Assembly: GCA_037953745.1 (NCBI GenBank)
Contig: JBAKBP010003128.1
Span: 1-64,000, forward strand
From: Lithodes maja
Taxonomy: Eukaryota > Arthropoda > Malacostraca > Decapoda > Lithodidae
DNA: 64,000 nucleotides
Direction: 5' to 3'
The notes under the pieces are model-generated. The model was not told where the DNA came from. It searched no databases and worked only from the letters and a program-made list of their open reading frames with translations. This document shows, one piece after another, positions 42,668 through 52,961 of this stretch. Each line of letters opens with the position of its first letter. The stretch's first letter is position 1. The translations under genes and the position numbers were made by a program.

Positions 42668-44524
42668 TGTTACGACCGGGCACTCGGGTACACTAGGGCT
42701 CTTACACAGGACTCGAGTATGGCTCGCTGCCACAACGGAAACACACGATCCCAACCCCAGAGTACTGCCAGCCGAACAAAAAACGCCACTACCCTCCAGA
42801 GTTCTATCTGCTATAACGGGGTATACAAGAACTCGGTACTAGCGTTTCACACAACAGACTAATAACAAGACGGGAGTTATCTAGTCTGGTCAACAATCAA
42901 ACAAAGAAGAAAGTACTACAACACTAAAGAATAGCGTTGGCCGAAGCCGAAGTAATCCACCCTTGAACTAAGAACTTAAGAAGTCCTCCACCCTCTACTT
43001 CGGATCGGCACTATTACGTTACGTTAAACAATAGTCCTCGAGCATCAAGCAAGGAATCTTCTGATAAGTTAGATGCTTCTCGAATACTCATAAGAAGTAA
43101 GTATCGGATTTTGAACAGCAATTTAATGAATAACTCACTGGTAATTAAAGGCTTTAAATTGACATAAGAAGAATTATAAGAATAAGCAATAGGATATGGC
43201 AAACATTAAGAAGAAGTACTCCGACAATGCACTGGCAATAGCCTACTAAGATTGTGCTCGTGGGCCACTAATCTCTGAAGTAGCTAAGCGTGCCACACAT
43301 GAAATCAATAGTGCAGAAACAATAATATACATAAGGAGAAGCTTCAATACTATACTGTATCTGCTGGTCGAGCAAAGTCTAGCTGGGATATCTAAGGTTA
43401 AGAGACAATGGCTGAGCAAGCGGCTCGTAGCCTAGCGAGGTCCTTAAGACTGTGCGGCCAAATTACGGTAATTGACGGGATGCTCTCTTGAGAGATCCAG
43501 ATCACTAGTATCTGGTTCTCTCCTGGCGATCCTCTCAAAGTCAAGCAAATGAGATAGCACAGTGTTGGGTGGCACAGGCAAAAGCCCTCACTCGCAACAC
43601 AGTGCTAAACTCCCACGGTACACAGTCAGAAAGACCACCTAGGCGTTCCACGTCTCCGTTGCAATTGTACTGGTTCAACCGCAACCTAGTACTCATAGGA
43701 AATCACAACTCAGAAACCCTATCCCAGTCTAGCATTGCCTAAACCAGCAGAAAACAGGAACATGAATAATCGCACACAGGGAAATGCATATACGAGTGCA
43801 ACAAACATCAATCAATCCTATTCTAGTTAACCCTTCCAAAAATAGGCTATCTAACAGGCACTTATCTCGTGAGAACTCAAGCGATAATACTTTGGCTGAC
43901 TAAATCTGCACCAAAGGGGTCATGGAGGTTAAACAGGGACGAGAAGAGAAGAAGATAGGCTGTTCAGAGAGTAGAGAAAGTTCACATCAGTCGGAAGAAT
44001 ATGGATAGTTGCAAGGGATATGAGAAGTCGCTTTGCCTGATGAGTTCTGAAGAAATGGTGGCAAGAACCTCTCTTTTTATACTCGGCCCTCTAGCGGCAT
44101 ATCTCAAACTACTTAAGGACCGCCCACTGGCAATCATGACGTCATATTCTCTCTCAATCTGGGATCGACAAAGAACTTCCCACGCGCTGAAAGGGAGGAA
44201 GGGAGGAGGGAGGAGGGAATTAGGCCTATCTGCCCGCGTGGCGCACTCACTGGTCCCCGTTACGTAATATCTCTCTCTCTCTCCTCTCATCATTACATAT
44301 AAGTCCCACACACAATACTTATAACTAATGATATAAAATAGAACTCGTTGACTCAGATGAAAACAAAATACATATTTATAATACTTATAGTACAACGGCT
44401 CACATAAACTAAGTTAGGAAACTCTACACAGACTACAGCCAAAGTTCCTGCCCTGACGATCCTAGCGAGAGTGGGGCCTGACTGGGCGTTCTGTACAGCA
44501 TGCTCATACTCGACATGCGTCACA
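42668..44524 (-). mobile_element. Element B 5' LTR
   Basis: 1857 bp. Several variants between 43087 and 44420 agree with the solo LTR1 at 30981-32836 against its own partner LTR. Confidence 0.92.
44075..44081 (-). promoter_or_regulatory. TATA box of LTR1
   Basis: Minus-strand TATAAAA in CCGAGTATAAAAAGAGAG, at the equivalent place in every LTR1 copy here. It would drive the element B RNA. Confidence 0.55.
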
Positions 44525-44860
44525 ACCCTCTCTGCCGACCACAATAAAGCCTGGGTGACCGAAGCCACTCCATGGCGGGGGGCTGAGAGGGTGCGTAAAC
44601 GCCCGGGAAACCAAAGCCCCACCCAGGGCCCTGTGCCCCTCAGCAATTATGAAGAGAAAGTTGAGGGGCAAAGGAATAATGTGACGCTTTAGCTTCCAAT
44701 CTTGGTAGATTGGGAGGTCAATCCACGGAAGAGACGCCGTCACCCGAGATCTAGAAAATATATAAGTAAAAGGAACAGTCAGAGTAAGCTATGGGTATGG
44801 CAGAGATCGCTCAGGTCTCACTCTGATAGACCAGCCCATCACCAGTTACCCAGGACGCTC
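44525..44860 (+). mobile_element. Repeat family Z, copy 2, truncated at element B
   Basis: Begins mid-repeat at the LTR boundary (ACCCTCTCTGCCGACC), matching 46785 onward. It extends to CACTCTGATAGACCAGCCC, like the 3' part of copy 1. Confidence 0.6.
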
Positions 44861-45046
44861 CAGGTGACGGCCAGCTGTAATACTGTACTTGCCCCCCCCC
44901 CCCCCTCTCTCTCTCTCTCTGCTGGCAACATATATGACTATTATTAGAGCGCCCCTCCCTCAACCCGTATCCTGTATCCACCACGGCCTATAACGCAAGT
45001 CTTTATCAACAAATGTATAACCCAACAACTGGTTAGCTTAGCCATA
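44861..45046. other. Spacer with C-run and (CT)n
   Basis: C14 followed by (TC)n at about 44892-44920. No gene seen. Confidence 0.6.
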
Positions 45047-45621
45047 TTAAGGGGAGATCTCCACTTGAGGGATTTTTTTCTTGACCCCTTTCTCCCTCAT
45101 GTCTAGCCCCATTGCTTTTGATATGTTAAGACGTTTGCCCCATTATTTTGACGATTTTAAGAACTTTCAACCCATTTCTGTCAATTTTAAGACCTTTCGT
45201 GCCATTTATGTGTTGATTTTATCCTGACGAGCGAATGCGAACCTGTAATTTATGAGGAACCGGCTTTCAACCGGGACATTTTTCTACCGAAAAATGTACA
45301 AATTTATCTTGAAAGGGGCTCAAGGGGGTGAGCCAGCCGTCCGGCTGGCTCAGTTGATAGCGTGCCTGATTCCCATCATGAAGGTCTCGCGTTCAATCCC
45401 CGCTCAGATTGAAAAGTTTTTCTGGGATACAGCCGGCGGTTACCATCTCCCCATGAGCAAGGGGGATGGGTAATGGTCTCTGGTAGACTAAAGAAAGCCA
45501 AGCGCTTGTGAATCCTCGAAGGAGGAGATACGGGCGCTATATAAGTAACCAGACGATTATTATTATTATTAATCTTAAGCTTGAAGGATATCTAGGGACC
45601 AAACTAAAAACCTCCCCTTAA
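45047..45621 (+). mobile_element. MITE family P4 split by a SINE
   Basis: TTAAGGGGAGATCTCCAC to AAACCTCCCCTTAA. About 575 bp with a SINE of about 245 bp inside; the remainder has normal P4 length and core (GAGCGAATGCGAACC, CTACCGAAAAATGTAC). Confidence 0.8.
45329..45573 (+). mobile_element. tRNA-derived SINE in P4
   Basis: tRNA-like head: A-box-like TGGCTCAGTTGATAGCG and B-box-like GGTCTCGCGTTCAATCC, a body ending GGGCGCTATATAAGTAACC, and an (ATT)n tail at about 45558-45573. A different SINE family from 7163-7398. Confidence 0.75.
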
Positions 45622-45902
45622 GTCGACCGCCAAGGCCCCTGGAAGTCACTCCGAGCGTACAGTAAACAAAGCAAGCTACTTCCATGAACGCAACAGTTGT
45701 CTTTATATTTGGTCTCATATTATCATTATTAAAGTGTCCCCATTGCTTTGTTAGTGTTTCGTACACCAGAAAAGGGTGTAGCTTGGTGTTGGAGGCGTGG
45801 AAACCGGAAACAAATATGTATTAAATCGTTGGCGGTACCTGTCAAATTGGTGTCCGGAAACTAAAATCGTACCTTGTTTTTTTGGTTATGAGAAACAATT
45901 TA
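45622..45902. other. Spacer, nothing recognised
   Basis: Unique-looking sequence without coding or repeat signal I can support. Confidence 0.35.
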
Positions 45903-47274
45903 TGATAATATTCAAGGACACTAGTGCAGCGTTATGAGAACCAATTTATTAGGGAAAATAGGCACCAATAGATTCGCCATATTGTTCTCCATATAGTCCG
46001 CATGGAGGATTTTCGTTATCAACAAATTGAAAAATACCCACTTCACAGACAAATACACCAAAAATCTAAGTCAAAGCGGGGGTGTGGGGGCGGCAGCCCC
46101 CACCTATAATACTAGGTTAGGTTAGGTAAGGTTGTTAGGTTAGTCTAATGTCCTTTCAAAGGGGTATAGGGTAGTAAACACTAGGATAGCCTATACCCGG
46201 TCAGGTAAGAAGAAGAAGAGTCCTGCAGTAGTCTTCTTGAATGCTACCCAATTTATTAGGGAAAATAGGCACCAATAGATTGGCCTTTATTTTCTCCATA
46301 ATAGGCTAGTCCGCATGGAGGATTTTTACATCGGCCTTATTTGCCAAGTATTCTATATAGGCCTATTTTCAAGGAATAGGCCTATAGTGTTTCATGGTTT
46401 GAGTGGAGGATTTGCTCCATTATTCATTAATCTGAAGATACGGCATCAAATGGCACTATTTATTGGGTGAATCTTGCTTTTACAGTAGGTAAGGGAAATT
46501 GTGGGGTACATTGGATACACGAAGGGTTGAGAGGGGGGGCGGGGGGGTGCTGCCCTTGCCTTATTGTCATCCTCATATATGTTGATCTGTAAGGGTCCCA
46601 AGGGGGCAAGAACAGGTTGCTGGTATTTCGGTTTTGAGTAACGCTCGCGCCATTTATTGGGCGAATTTCGCCCGCCGCATCGTTCAAAACATAAGTAAAG
46701 TTGAGGGATTCATGTTGTTGTTCCCCAAGCTGCCTGGCCGAACAGCCCCGAGCAAGGCCAAGGCCATAACCGAGCGCCCCCACAGAACCCTCCCTGCCGA
46801 CCACAATAAAGCCTGGGTGACCGAAGCCACTCCATGGCGGGGAGCTGAGGAGGGTGCGGAAACGCCCGGGAAATCAAAGCCCCACCAAGGGCGCTGTGCC
46901 CCTCAGCAATTATGAAGAGAAAGTTGAGGGGCAAAGGAAAAATGTGGCGCTTTGGCTTCCAATCTTATTTGAATTGGGATTTATTGGGATTCATTGGACG
47001 GAATGCTTTGTTTACGATCGGGACTGATTATTTTGAGTTATTTTTCGGAGTAACCTGGTTTTTTCAAGTTGTCTTGGATTTGTATCGCTGCATCCGCCAA
47101 ACCATCCTACAAACTTCCTACGTCCTCCGAACAAAGCCCCAGTAGCCTACATCCTCCGACTGAAGAACCATTGTGTTAACTAAATTCCTCCATGCGTACT
47201 ATGAGAATAATATGGAGAGTCTATAGGTCCCTATTTTCCCTAATAAATTGTTTCTAATAGTGCGGCGCTAAACG
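45903..47274. mobile_element. TIR transposon family X, copy 1 (composite)
   Basis: The left terminal segment GATAATATTCAAGGACACTA...AATTTATTAGGGAAAATAGG is matched inverted at the right by CCTATTTTCCCTAATAAATT. GTCCGCATGGAGGATTTT marks the inner edge of the repeats. A second left terminus at about 46248 shows one copy abutting another. Contains GGTTAGGTTAGG near 46125 and repeat Z at 46715-46972. No transposase seen. Confidence 0.65.
46715..46972 (+). mobile_element. Repeat family Z, copy 3
   Basis: CCCCAAGCTGCCTGGCCGAA to GCGCTTTGGCTTCCAATC. Includes the stretch that flanks element B at 44525. Confidence 0.6.
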
Positions 47275-47277
47275 TCT

Positions 47278-47678
47278 TTAACCCTTTGCCTGCGGGTAAA
47301 GTTCCCGAACGCCATGGCAATTTACAGGCCTTTAAAGTCTGTAGAATAGTGTGAGGGAGCGGGAGCGCGACAGGCCACACGTCCTTCTCCCAGCCAGGCG
47401 GCCGCGGCACTGAGGGTTCAGAGTCAGTCTCGCGAGATATACAGTGCTACCAAAGGCAAATGTAGCGAGATAGTAGCGATAATTGCTATTTTAGCGAATG
47501 TCTATGGTAGCGCTGCGGGTGAACCCCGCGAGCTACGAAGCTCTTGGTGTCATTTTGAAGCTATTTTCTAGTTTTTTGCTGAATAAATATCTATTTAATT
47601 TAGACACTTGCCTAATTAATCAGGAGTGCCTGAATGAGCCCTAATATGGTAGAAATATGCCCGCAGAGTAAGTGTTAA
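47278..47678. mobile_element. MITE family P7 (TTAA)
   Basis: 401 bp, TTAACCCTTTGCCTGCGGG to CCCGCAGAGTAAGTGTTAA: imperfect inverted ends of about 19 bp. Inserted next to or within family X sequence, which resumes at 47679. Confidence 0.75.
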
Positions 47679-47815
47679 TGATATCACGGCGTCAAATGGC
47701 ACCACTTATTGGGTGAATCGCACTTTTACAGTAGGTGAGGTAAATTAGATACTTGACGGGTTGAGAGGGGGGGGGGGGGGGCACTGCTCCCCTTCACTTA
47801 TTGTCATCCTCATAT

Positions 47816-48117
47816 AGACCATTTATTGGGTGAATCTCACTTTTACAGTAGGTGAGGTCAATATTATTGTCATCCTCATATAGACCATTTATTGGGTGAA
47901 TCTCACTTTTACAGTAGGTGGGGTCAATATTATTGTCATCCTCATATAGACCATTTATTGGGTGAATCTCACTTTTACAGTAGGCGAGGTCAATATTATT
48001 GTCATCCTCATATAGACCATTTATTGGGTGAATCTCACTTTTTCAGTAGGTGAGGTCAATATTATTGTCATCCTCGTATAGACCATTTATTGGGTGAATC
48101 TCACTTTTACAGTAGGT
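47816..48117. repeat. 66-bp minisatellite
   Basis: Units begin AGACCATTTATTGGGTG at 47816, 47882, 47948, 48014 and 48080, exactly 66 bp apart. The array continues after a retroelement insertion, at about 48466-48560. Confidence 0.95.
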
Positions 48118-48465
48118 CTATCTATCTATCTATTGCCAGACGCCTTACTCCCCTTACGAGGGTGGCCATACACAGAATGCCCCCAAGCGGACCTATTCCC
48201 TGTGAGAGGGACAACCCGAGCCAGTTTAGTGAAGGACTTACAGGATTGACCAGTCAATTCAGGATCCGTCCGACTCCGAGGCCCTCTGTGTATCTTGTTA
48301 GCACTATTTTTCTACAGTGGTGTTCGGCTAATCCATCCACTAACCTGCCTTACCCTTAGGTAAGCAGTACGGATTTGTATCAGGTTTACTCCCCTAGACA
48401 GGTTGCCAACCAAGGCTGACGAGTCCCATCCACCCGGATTTGTATAAGGTTGTCTCCCCTAGATG
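48118..48465 (-). mobile_element. (TAGA)n-tailed SINE-like element in the minisatellite
   Basis: 348 bp, minus strand, flanked by the 9-bp duplication ACAGTAGGT (48109-48117, 48466-48474). Its 3' end, GTAAGGCGTCTGGCAATAGA, is close to the RTE-like LINE 3' end at 2190-2210 (ATCACGGCGTCAGGCAATAG). No protein frame of note; two internal copies of a GTATCAGG/GTATAAGG-TT block. Confidence 0.8.
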
Positions 48466-48801
48466 ACAGTAGGTGAGGTCAATATTATTGTCATCCTCAT
48501 ATAGACCATTTATTGGGTGAATCTCACTTTTACAGTAGGTGAGGTCAATATTATTGACCAATGTTGATCTGTAAAGGGGCAAAAGCAGGTTGCGGGTTAG
48601 TCACGCTCGTTGAGTGAATTGCGCTTTTGAAAAGACCTGCCGCATCCTACAAAACAAGGAGGTTAAGTCTATGAAATGCTTTGTTTCGGTCGGGACTAAT
48701 TATTTTTGTTTATTTTTCGGTGAAATCGTGATTTTTCAAGTTGTCGATAACTAAATTGGGCAAGGATGTAATATTCGGGCGTACTGCATTACTGCCGCTA
48801 A

Positions 48802-49233
48802 TTAACCCGTCGAACCCCGGCTAGTTATTAATAAATGTACCACCAGAACCTGGCCGGTTTTGAAGTGTTTTTTTCCAGAAACAATAGCGAATGAGTTAGG
48901 AATGAAGGAAAAACCGATCAAAAAGCTCAAAAAATGGTCCTACAGAGCCCTCGAAAACGGATTTTACAAGAGTAAAAAATTGAAGGCAATTTCCCCAAAA
49001 AAACATGTTTTTGCGTGCTCACGCGCACGCGGTTGGACTTTGAGAGTTTTCAACCATCGGCATGGGTGCGTGGGATACTTACACAGTTCCCATACAAATC
49101 TGAGCCCTCTAGGTAGAGCCACTCTGAGCCTGACGACTGAGCTAAAAGGGTGACTCGTCAGACGAGTCGCTGGGATTTAGCGTTCCATACATAGGTGACT
49201 CGTCAGACGCGTCGCTGGGGCTGGCCGGGTTAA
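48802..49233 (+). mobile_element. MITE family P3
   Basis: TTAACCCGTCGAACCCCGGC to GGCTGGCCGGGTTAA, 432 bp, with TTAA at both ends. Confidence 0.88.
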
Positions 49234-49413
49234 ATTATTTTTCACTTGACTAGGCTAAATATAGGTGGAAACAAGAGGTGGCCATCTTGAATTCGTGTAG
49301 AACTAACTTTTTAATTTCACTTTCATATTTTTAGTATTTTGTTATCCTCTCTCAATGGTAAGACCAGCGGGGGTCTGAGGGTGGTAGCTCCCAGGTTAGG
49401 TAATTTGGTTAGC
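49234..49413. other. Spacer
   Basis: No feature recognised. Confidence 0.3.
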
Positions 49414-49698
49414 TTGACTCTTTCAGACATATTACCATACGAAAGTTAGGGGTTGCCCGAGCACCCGGTATTTCCCCCACAACACTTTCTCGCACTGAGG
49501 GACCGTTAGAAGTCGGAGGAATTAAGGATTGCCACCAACTGACAGATTATGATCTAACTTACTGAGCTCAATATGACGCAAATTGCGTCATAAACTTATT
49601 ATTGAGCCATTTCACTAAGTTCATATGACAATAGTCCTGATACTTTGGGGCAAACTGCCATATGAAGCGATCGCGTCATATATGACGGAGAGGGTTAA
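49414..49698 (-). mobile_element. MITE family P8, inverted copy
   Basis: Reverse relative of 49905-50198. Shared words: GGTATTTCCCCCACAA, TGAGGGACCGTTAG, GATCTAACTTACTGAGCTC, GAAGCGATCGCGTCATAT. The right end is GGAGAGGGTTAA; the left is decayed (TTGACTCTTTCAGAC). Confidence 0.75.
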
Positions 49699-49728
49699 TG
49701 ACATGATAAGGTTTTAGTGGAGCCTATC

Positions 49729-50409
49729 TTAACCCCTTGGACCCCAAGTGATTTAATTAAAGTAAAGTACACTCTAGGACCAGCTACTTGTCCAAAAAAA
49801 AAAAAAAAATCCCTGACACGTTGGATGGGTTAGTACTGAAGGAAAAACATAAAACTGCTCACCTAGGTTATTTGGGGGTCCTGTGGGGTGGGGGAAATTC
49901 ACAATTAACCCCCTCGGTCTCGTATGAAGCGATCGCGTCATATGGCGGTTCCGCCCAAATGAATCATATGACACGATCGCGTCATATGAGCCTAGTGAAA
50001 TAGCTCGATAATAAGTTGTATGACGCTTCTGCGTCATTTTGAACTCGGTAAGTTAGATCAGAATCTGTCGATTGATGGCAACCCCAAATTCCTCAAACTC
50101 CTAACGGTCCCTCAGTGTGGGATTGACTATTGTGGGGGAAATACCGGGCGGTCTGCCAACCCGTCAGTAAGTGAACTATTCCTGTCTGAGGGGGTTAACA
50201 TGGGGTGATGGGTAGGCAATATACTGGAAAATCTCTCCCGCACGCGCCCACACGCACGTGGCTGGACTTGGCGGTTGCCAAAATGCCAAACATTGGTATT
50301 GTTCCGTGGGATCTTATAGTAGTTCCCATACAAATCTGAATCCTCTAGGTGCCATAGGACGAGTAATTAAAGCGGACGCAACCGTTACGTCGCTGGTACT
50401 GTGGGTTAA
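49729..50409 (+). mobile_element. P3-like MITE split by a P8 MITE
   Basis: Left part TTAACCCCTTGGACCCC...GTACTGAAGGAAAAACAT, right part CACGCACGTGGCTGGAC...GTTCCCATACAAATCTGA...GTACTGTGGGTTAA. Together they follow the P3 order (GGAATGAAGGAAAAACC, GTGGACTTTGAG, GTTCCCATACAAATCTGA). Confidence 0.65.
49905..50198 (+). mobile_element. MITE family P8 nested in P3-like
   Basis: 294 bp, TTAACCCCCTCGGTCTCG to CTGTCTGAGGGGGTTAA, with TTAA on both sides. The interior contains palindromic GCGATCGC and repeated GCGTCATATG words. Confidence 0.85.
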
Positions 50410-50415
50410 CATTGC

Positions 50416-51114
50416 TTAAAGGCGGTGTCACACGAGCGATTTTTCAGTCTATTTTTACGGGCAATTGTTGTCTGGTTGCTTCAAAATAAAAGTTCCATAA
50501 GAATTAACACCTTAAGAGCGGGTGGTGTAGTATATTTCACTGTGCCGCTCAGCGTTTTTTTTTTTTACCATAAATGGGGTTGTTTCCGTGCTCTTTTCAT
50601 GCATAAACAAGACCCAGAGTGTAATACAATTATGTATCCCTGAAAGAGCGTAAATTGAGCTTTCCAATGACACCCGAACCATCCTTCTACGATCACTGGT
50701 TGTCTTGCAACGATCGTGCAACCGAAGGGCAAAATCGCTAAAATACAGTAATTTCTTTATATAATTATGTATGTAGCGAGGGAGTGAGGGTGGATGTAAG
50801 TTGAGTAAATCTCAGTTGGTCCACGGCGGCCGTGGCGAGCGGTCATGAGGTAACCCATGCTCCTCCAGTCACTCGTCTCTCTCTCAGAGTCAATATTGCG
50901 CCAAAATTGCACTCGGACGTAAGTCGGGCCCTGCCACATAGTCCAAATTTTTCGATACGGACTTAAGTCGAGGGTTAAACTAGCTAACATAATCTACCTT
51001 CGATCTAGTTTCCGATTCCAATGCAAAAATATCCCTAAATATCTCCAGAAAAAACTTGCTCATGGAAAATTGACGGGAAAAGTGCTCGTGTGACAGTGGC
51101 TTAATAATGGGTAA
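50416..51114. mobile_element. MITE family P6, long copy
   Basis: TTAAAGGCGGTGTCACACGA at the left and TCGTGTGACAGTGGCTTAA at the right: inverted ends with TTAA. About 699 bp with no protein recognised; the middle (about 50700-50990) is not shared with the short copy and may be an insertion. Confidence 0.8.
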
Positions 51115-51169
51115 AAATCAATTTGCAGAAGGAAAACTTTAGGAATAGGTTTTTACACCATACCCGAAA

Positions 51170-51335
51170 GAGGATTTATGGAGCTCCGATCTTACTCTCA
51201 ACCATCTTAACAATTTTACCAACACACCTAAACTTAGATGCTGAAATAGCCTCACAAGAACATGCCAGGGCCTGGGATTGAACCCGGGACCTTTGGGCTA
51301 TGAGGCGAACACTCTACCAGTGACACCAAGAAAGA
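51170..51335 (-). mobile_element. tRNA-derived SINE or tRNA-like pseudogene
   Basis: The minus strand reads TGTCACTGGTAGAGTG (A-box-like) and GGTCCCGGGTTCAATCCC (B-box-like), with a body beyond. The anticodon stem does not pair well, so a functional tRNA is unlikely. Confidence 0.6.
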
Positions 51336-51430
51336 TATCTCACTTGGCATGGTCGGCTCAAGTTATTTCCGCATCTGAGTCTGTTTAGGCTAACCTATTT
51401 TAACTGACTTTACAAAACCCCCTTGAAACA

Positions 51431-51813
51431 TTAAGGGGGGGGTGACCTGTTTTGGTTCTGTCCTGCCCTATCTTTCTCTGGCTTGTATCCATTTGGCCCC
51501 AGTCAGCCTACTGTTTTAAGAAGTTTATCCCCATTCAGGTGTCAATTTCTTACTGGTGAGCGGTAGCGAGCCAGCATATTTTTTATTTTTGTTTGACAGC
51601 AGGCTAAATTTGTACATTTTTCGATAGAAAAATGTCTCCGGCGAAGCCGGATTTCTAAATATAATGCTGGCTCGCTATCGCTCGCCAGGAAGAAATCGAC
51701 ACCTAGATGGGGATAAACGTCTTAAAATAGTTGGCTGAATGGGGCCAAACGGATACAAGCCAGAGAAAGAGAGAAAAGGACAGAAATAACAAAAAGCAGG
51801 TCACCTCCCTTAA
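51431..51813. mobile_element. MITE family P4, palindromic variant
   Basis: 383 bp, TTAAGGGGGGGGTGACC to GGTCACCTCCCTTAA. Long mirrored arms: GGTGTCAATTTCTTACTGG with GCGGTAGCGAGCCAGCAT on the left, ATGCTGGCTCGCTATCGC with AAATCGACACCTAGATGG on the right. Core TCCGGCGAAGCCGGA. Confidence 0.88.
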
Positions 51814-51879
51814 GTTAATAGGCCTAGTCAAATATCAGATGCAAGAAAAAGTAGGTTGGCCTGAAATTGGAAACCATAA

Positions 51880-51985
51880 CCTTTAATCTCACCCTGACCC
51901 CTTCGGAGGCCTGAGCATCTGGAGTGGCTTTGGTCTACCGGACTCGGGACTGTTCGGCCAGACAGTCTAGGAAACTACAATTAAA
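51880..51985 (-). mobile_element. Repeat family Z fragment
   Basis: Minus strand GACTGTCTGGCCGAACAG, CCAAAGCCACTCCAGATG and CTCCGAAGGGGTCAGGGTG match copy 1. Confidence 0.55.
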
Positions 51986-52039
51986 AAAGGGTTAGACCAA
52001 ATGGGCTGTGAATTTCTGCACCTTTTCTGTCATACGCTT

Positions 52040-52907
52040 CCCAAAAGGTAGAAAATATGGTAGCATTCAAGGAGACTACTGCAGGACTCTTCTTGTTACC
52101 TCTGACTGGGTATAGGCTATCCTAGTGTTTACTAGCCTATACCCCTTTGAAAGGACATTAGCCTAACCTAACCACCTTACCAACCACTTACGCCAACAAC
52201 ACAATCTACACTCAATGAGAGCTCTGTGGGAAAGCCCGATCGTGGCCATGGCCTTTCTCAGGGACTCGGGGCTATTCGGCCAGGCAGCTTAGGGAACAAC
52301 AACAACAACCTTACCTAACCTATCCTAGTATTATAGGTGGGGGCTGCCGTCCCCACACCCCCGCTTTGACTTAGATTTTTGGTGTATTTGTCTGTGAAGT
52401 GGGTATTTTTAAATTTGTTGATAACGAAAATCCTCCATGCGGACTATATGGAGAAAAATATGGCGCATCTGTTGGTGCCTATTTTCCCTAATAAATTGTT
52501 TCTCGTAACGCTGCACTAAAAATATTAGCTTGGTTTCTCTCGTCGCTTTTTAGTTATAAGAGGTTGGCTTCTGTGTTTCTGGTCGGTAACGTTCAACAAG
52601 ACTACATCGGCCTTATTTACCACGTTTTTTTTTTTTTTCTTCAAGGAATATAGTGTTTCATAGTTGTTTTCCATGGCTGGAGTGGAGGATTTGCATAAAC
52701 TTGCCCATTATCTATTAATCTGAAGATACAGCGTCAAATTGCGCCATTTATTGGGTGAATCGCGCTTTTACAGTAGGTAAGTGAAATTGTGGGGTAAATT
52801 GGAGGTCAATATTTACGAGTCGCACCACAGCTGGGATCTCATTTCTAATGGTAGTTTTGGGTTCCTATCCTTTTATGCTTCATTGCTATATCATTTTTAT
52901 CCACTGG

Positions 52908-52961
<54 letters not shown>

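Larger units (their letters stand above)
34865..44524 (-). mobile_element. Gypsy-type element B, Gmr1-like, full length
   Basis: 9660 bp on the minus strand: 5' LTR 42668-44524, internal 36721-42667, 3' LTR 34865-36720. A single uninterrupted Gag-Pol frame carries a complete enzyme set, with integrase placed before RT. No target duplication: the 4 bp on the left are ATGC and on the right ACCC. The left flank is a microsatellite; the right flank is the interior of repeat Z. Confidence 0.93.
47679..48760. mobile_element. TIR transposon family X, copy 2 (internal part)
   Basis: Resembles 46440-46640 and 52730-53460 (ATTGGGTGAATCGCACTTTT, CTTTTACAGTAGGTGAGG, GCTTTGTTTCGGTCGGGAC). It is expanded by a 66-bp tandem repeat. 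Confidence 0.65.

Noticed and set aside
25051..44524. Endogenous retrovirus with envelope
   Set aside because: After RNase H there is no further frame before the 3' LTR in either element, so both are LTR retrotransposons without env.
46912..47145. 77-aa frame that looks like a membrane peptide
   Set aside because: It lies within repeats Z and X, is not kept in the parallel copy at 53360-53460, and has no homologous frame there.
47816..48560. CRISPR-like array
   Set aside because: Units are contiguous 66-bp tandem repeats without variable spacers, in a eukaryotic transposon.
51250..51335. Possible tRNA gene on the minus strand
   Set aside because: B-box region is good, but anticodon stem pairing is poor and a SINE-like body follows.
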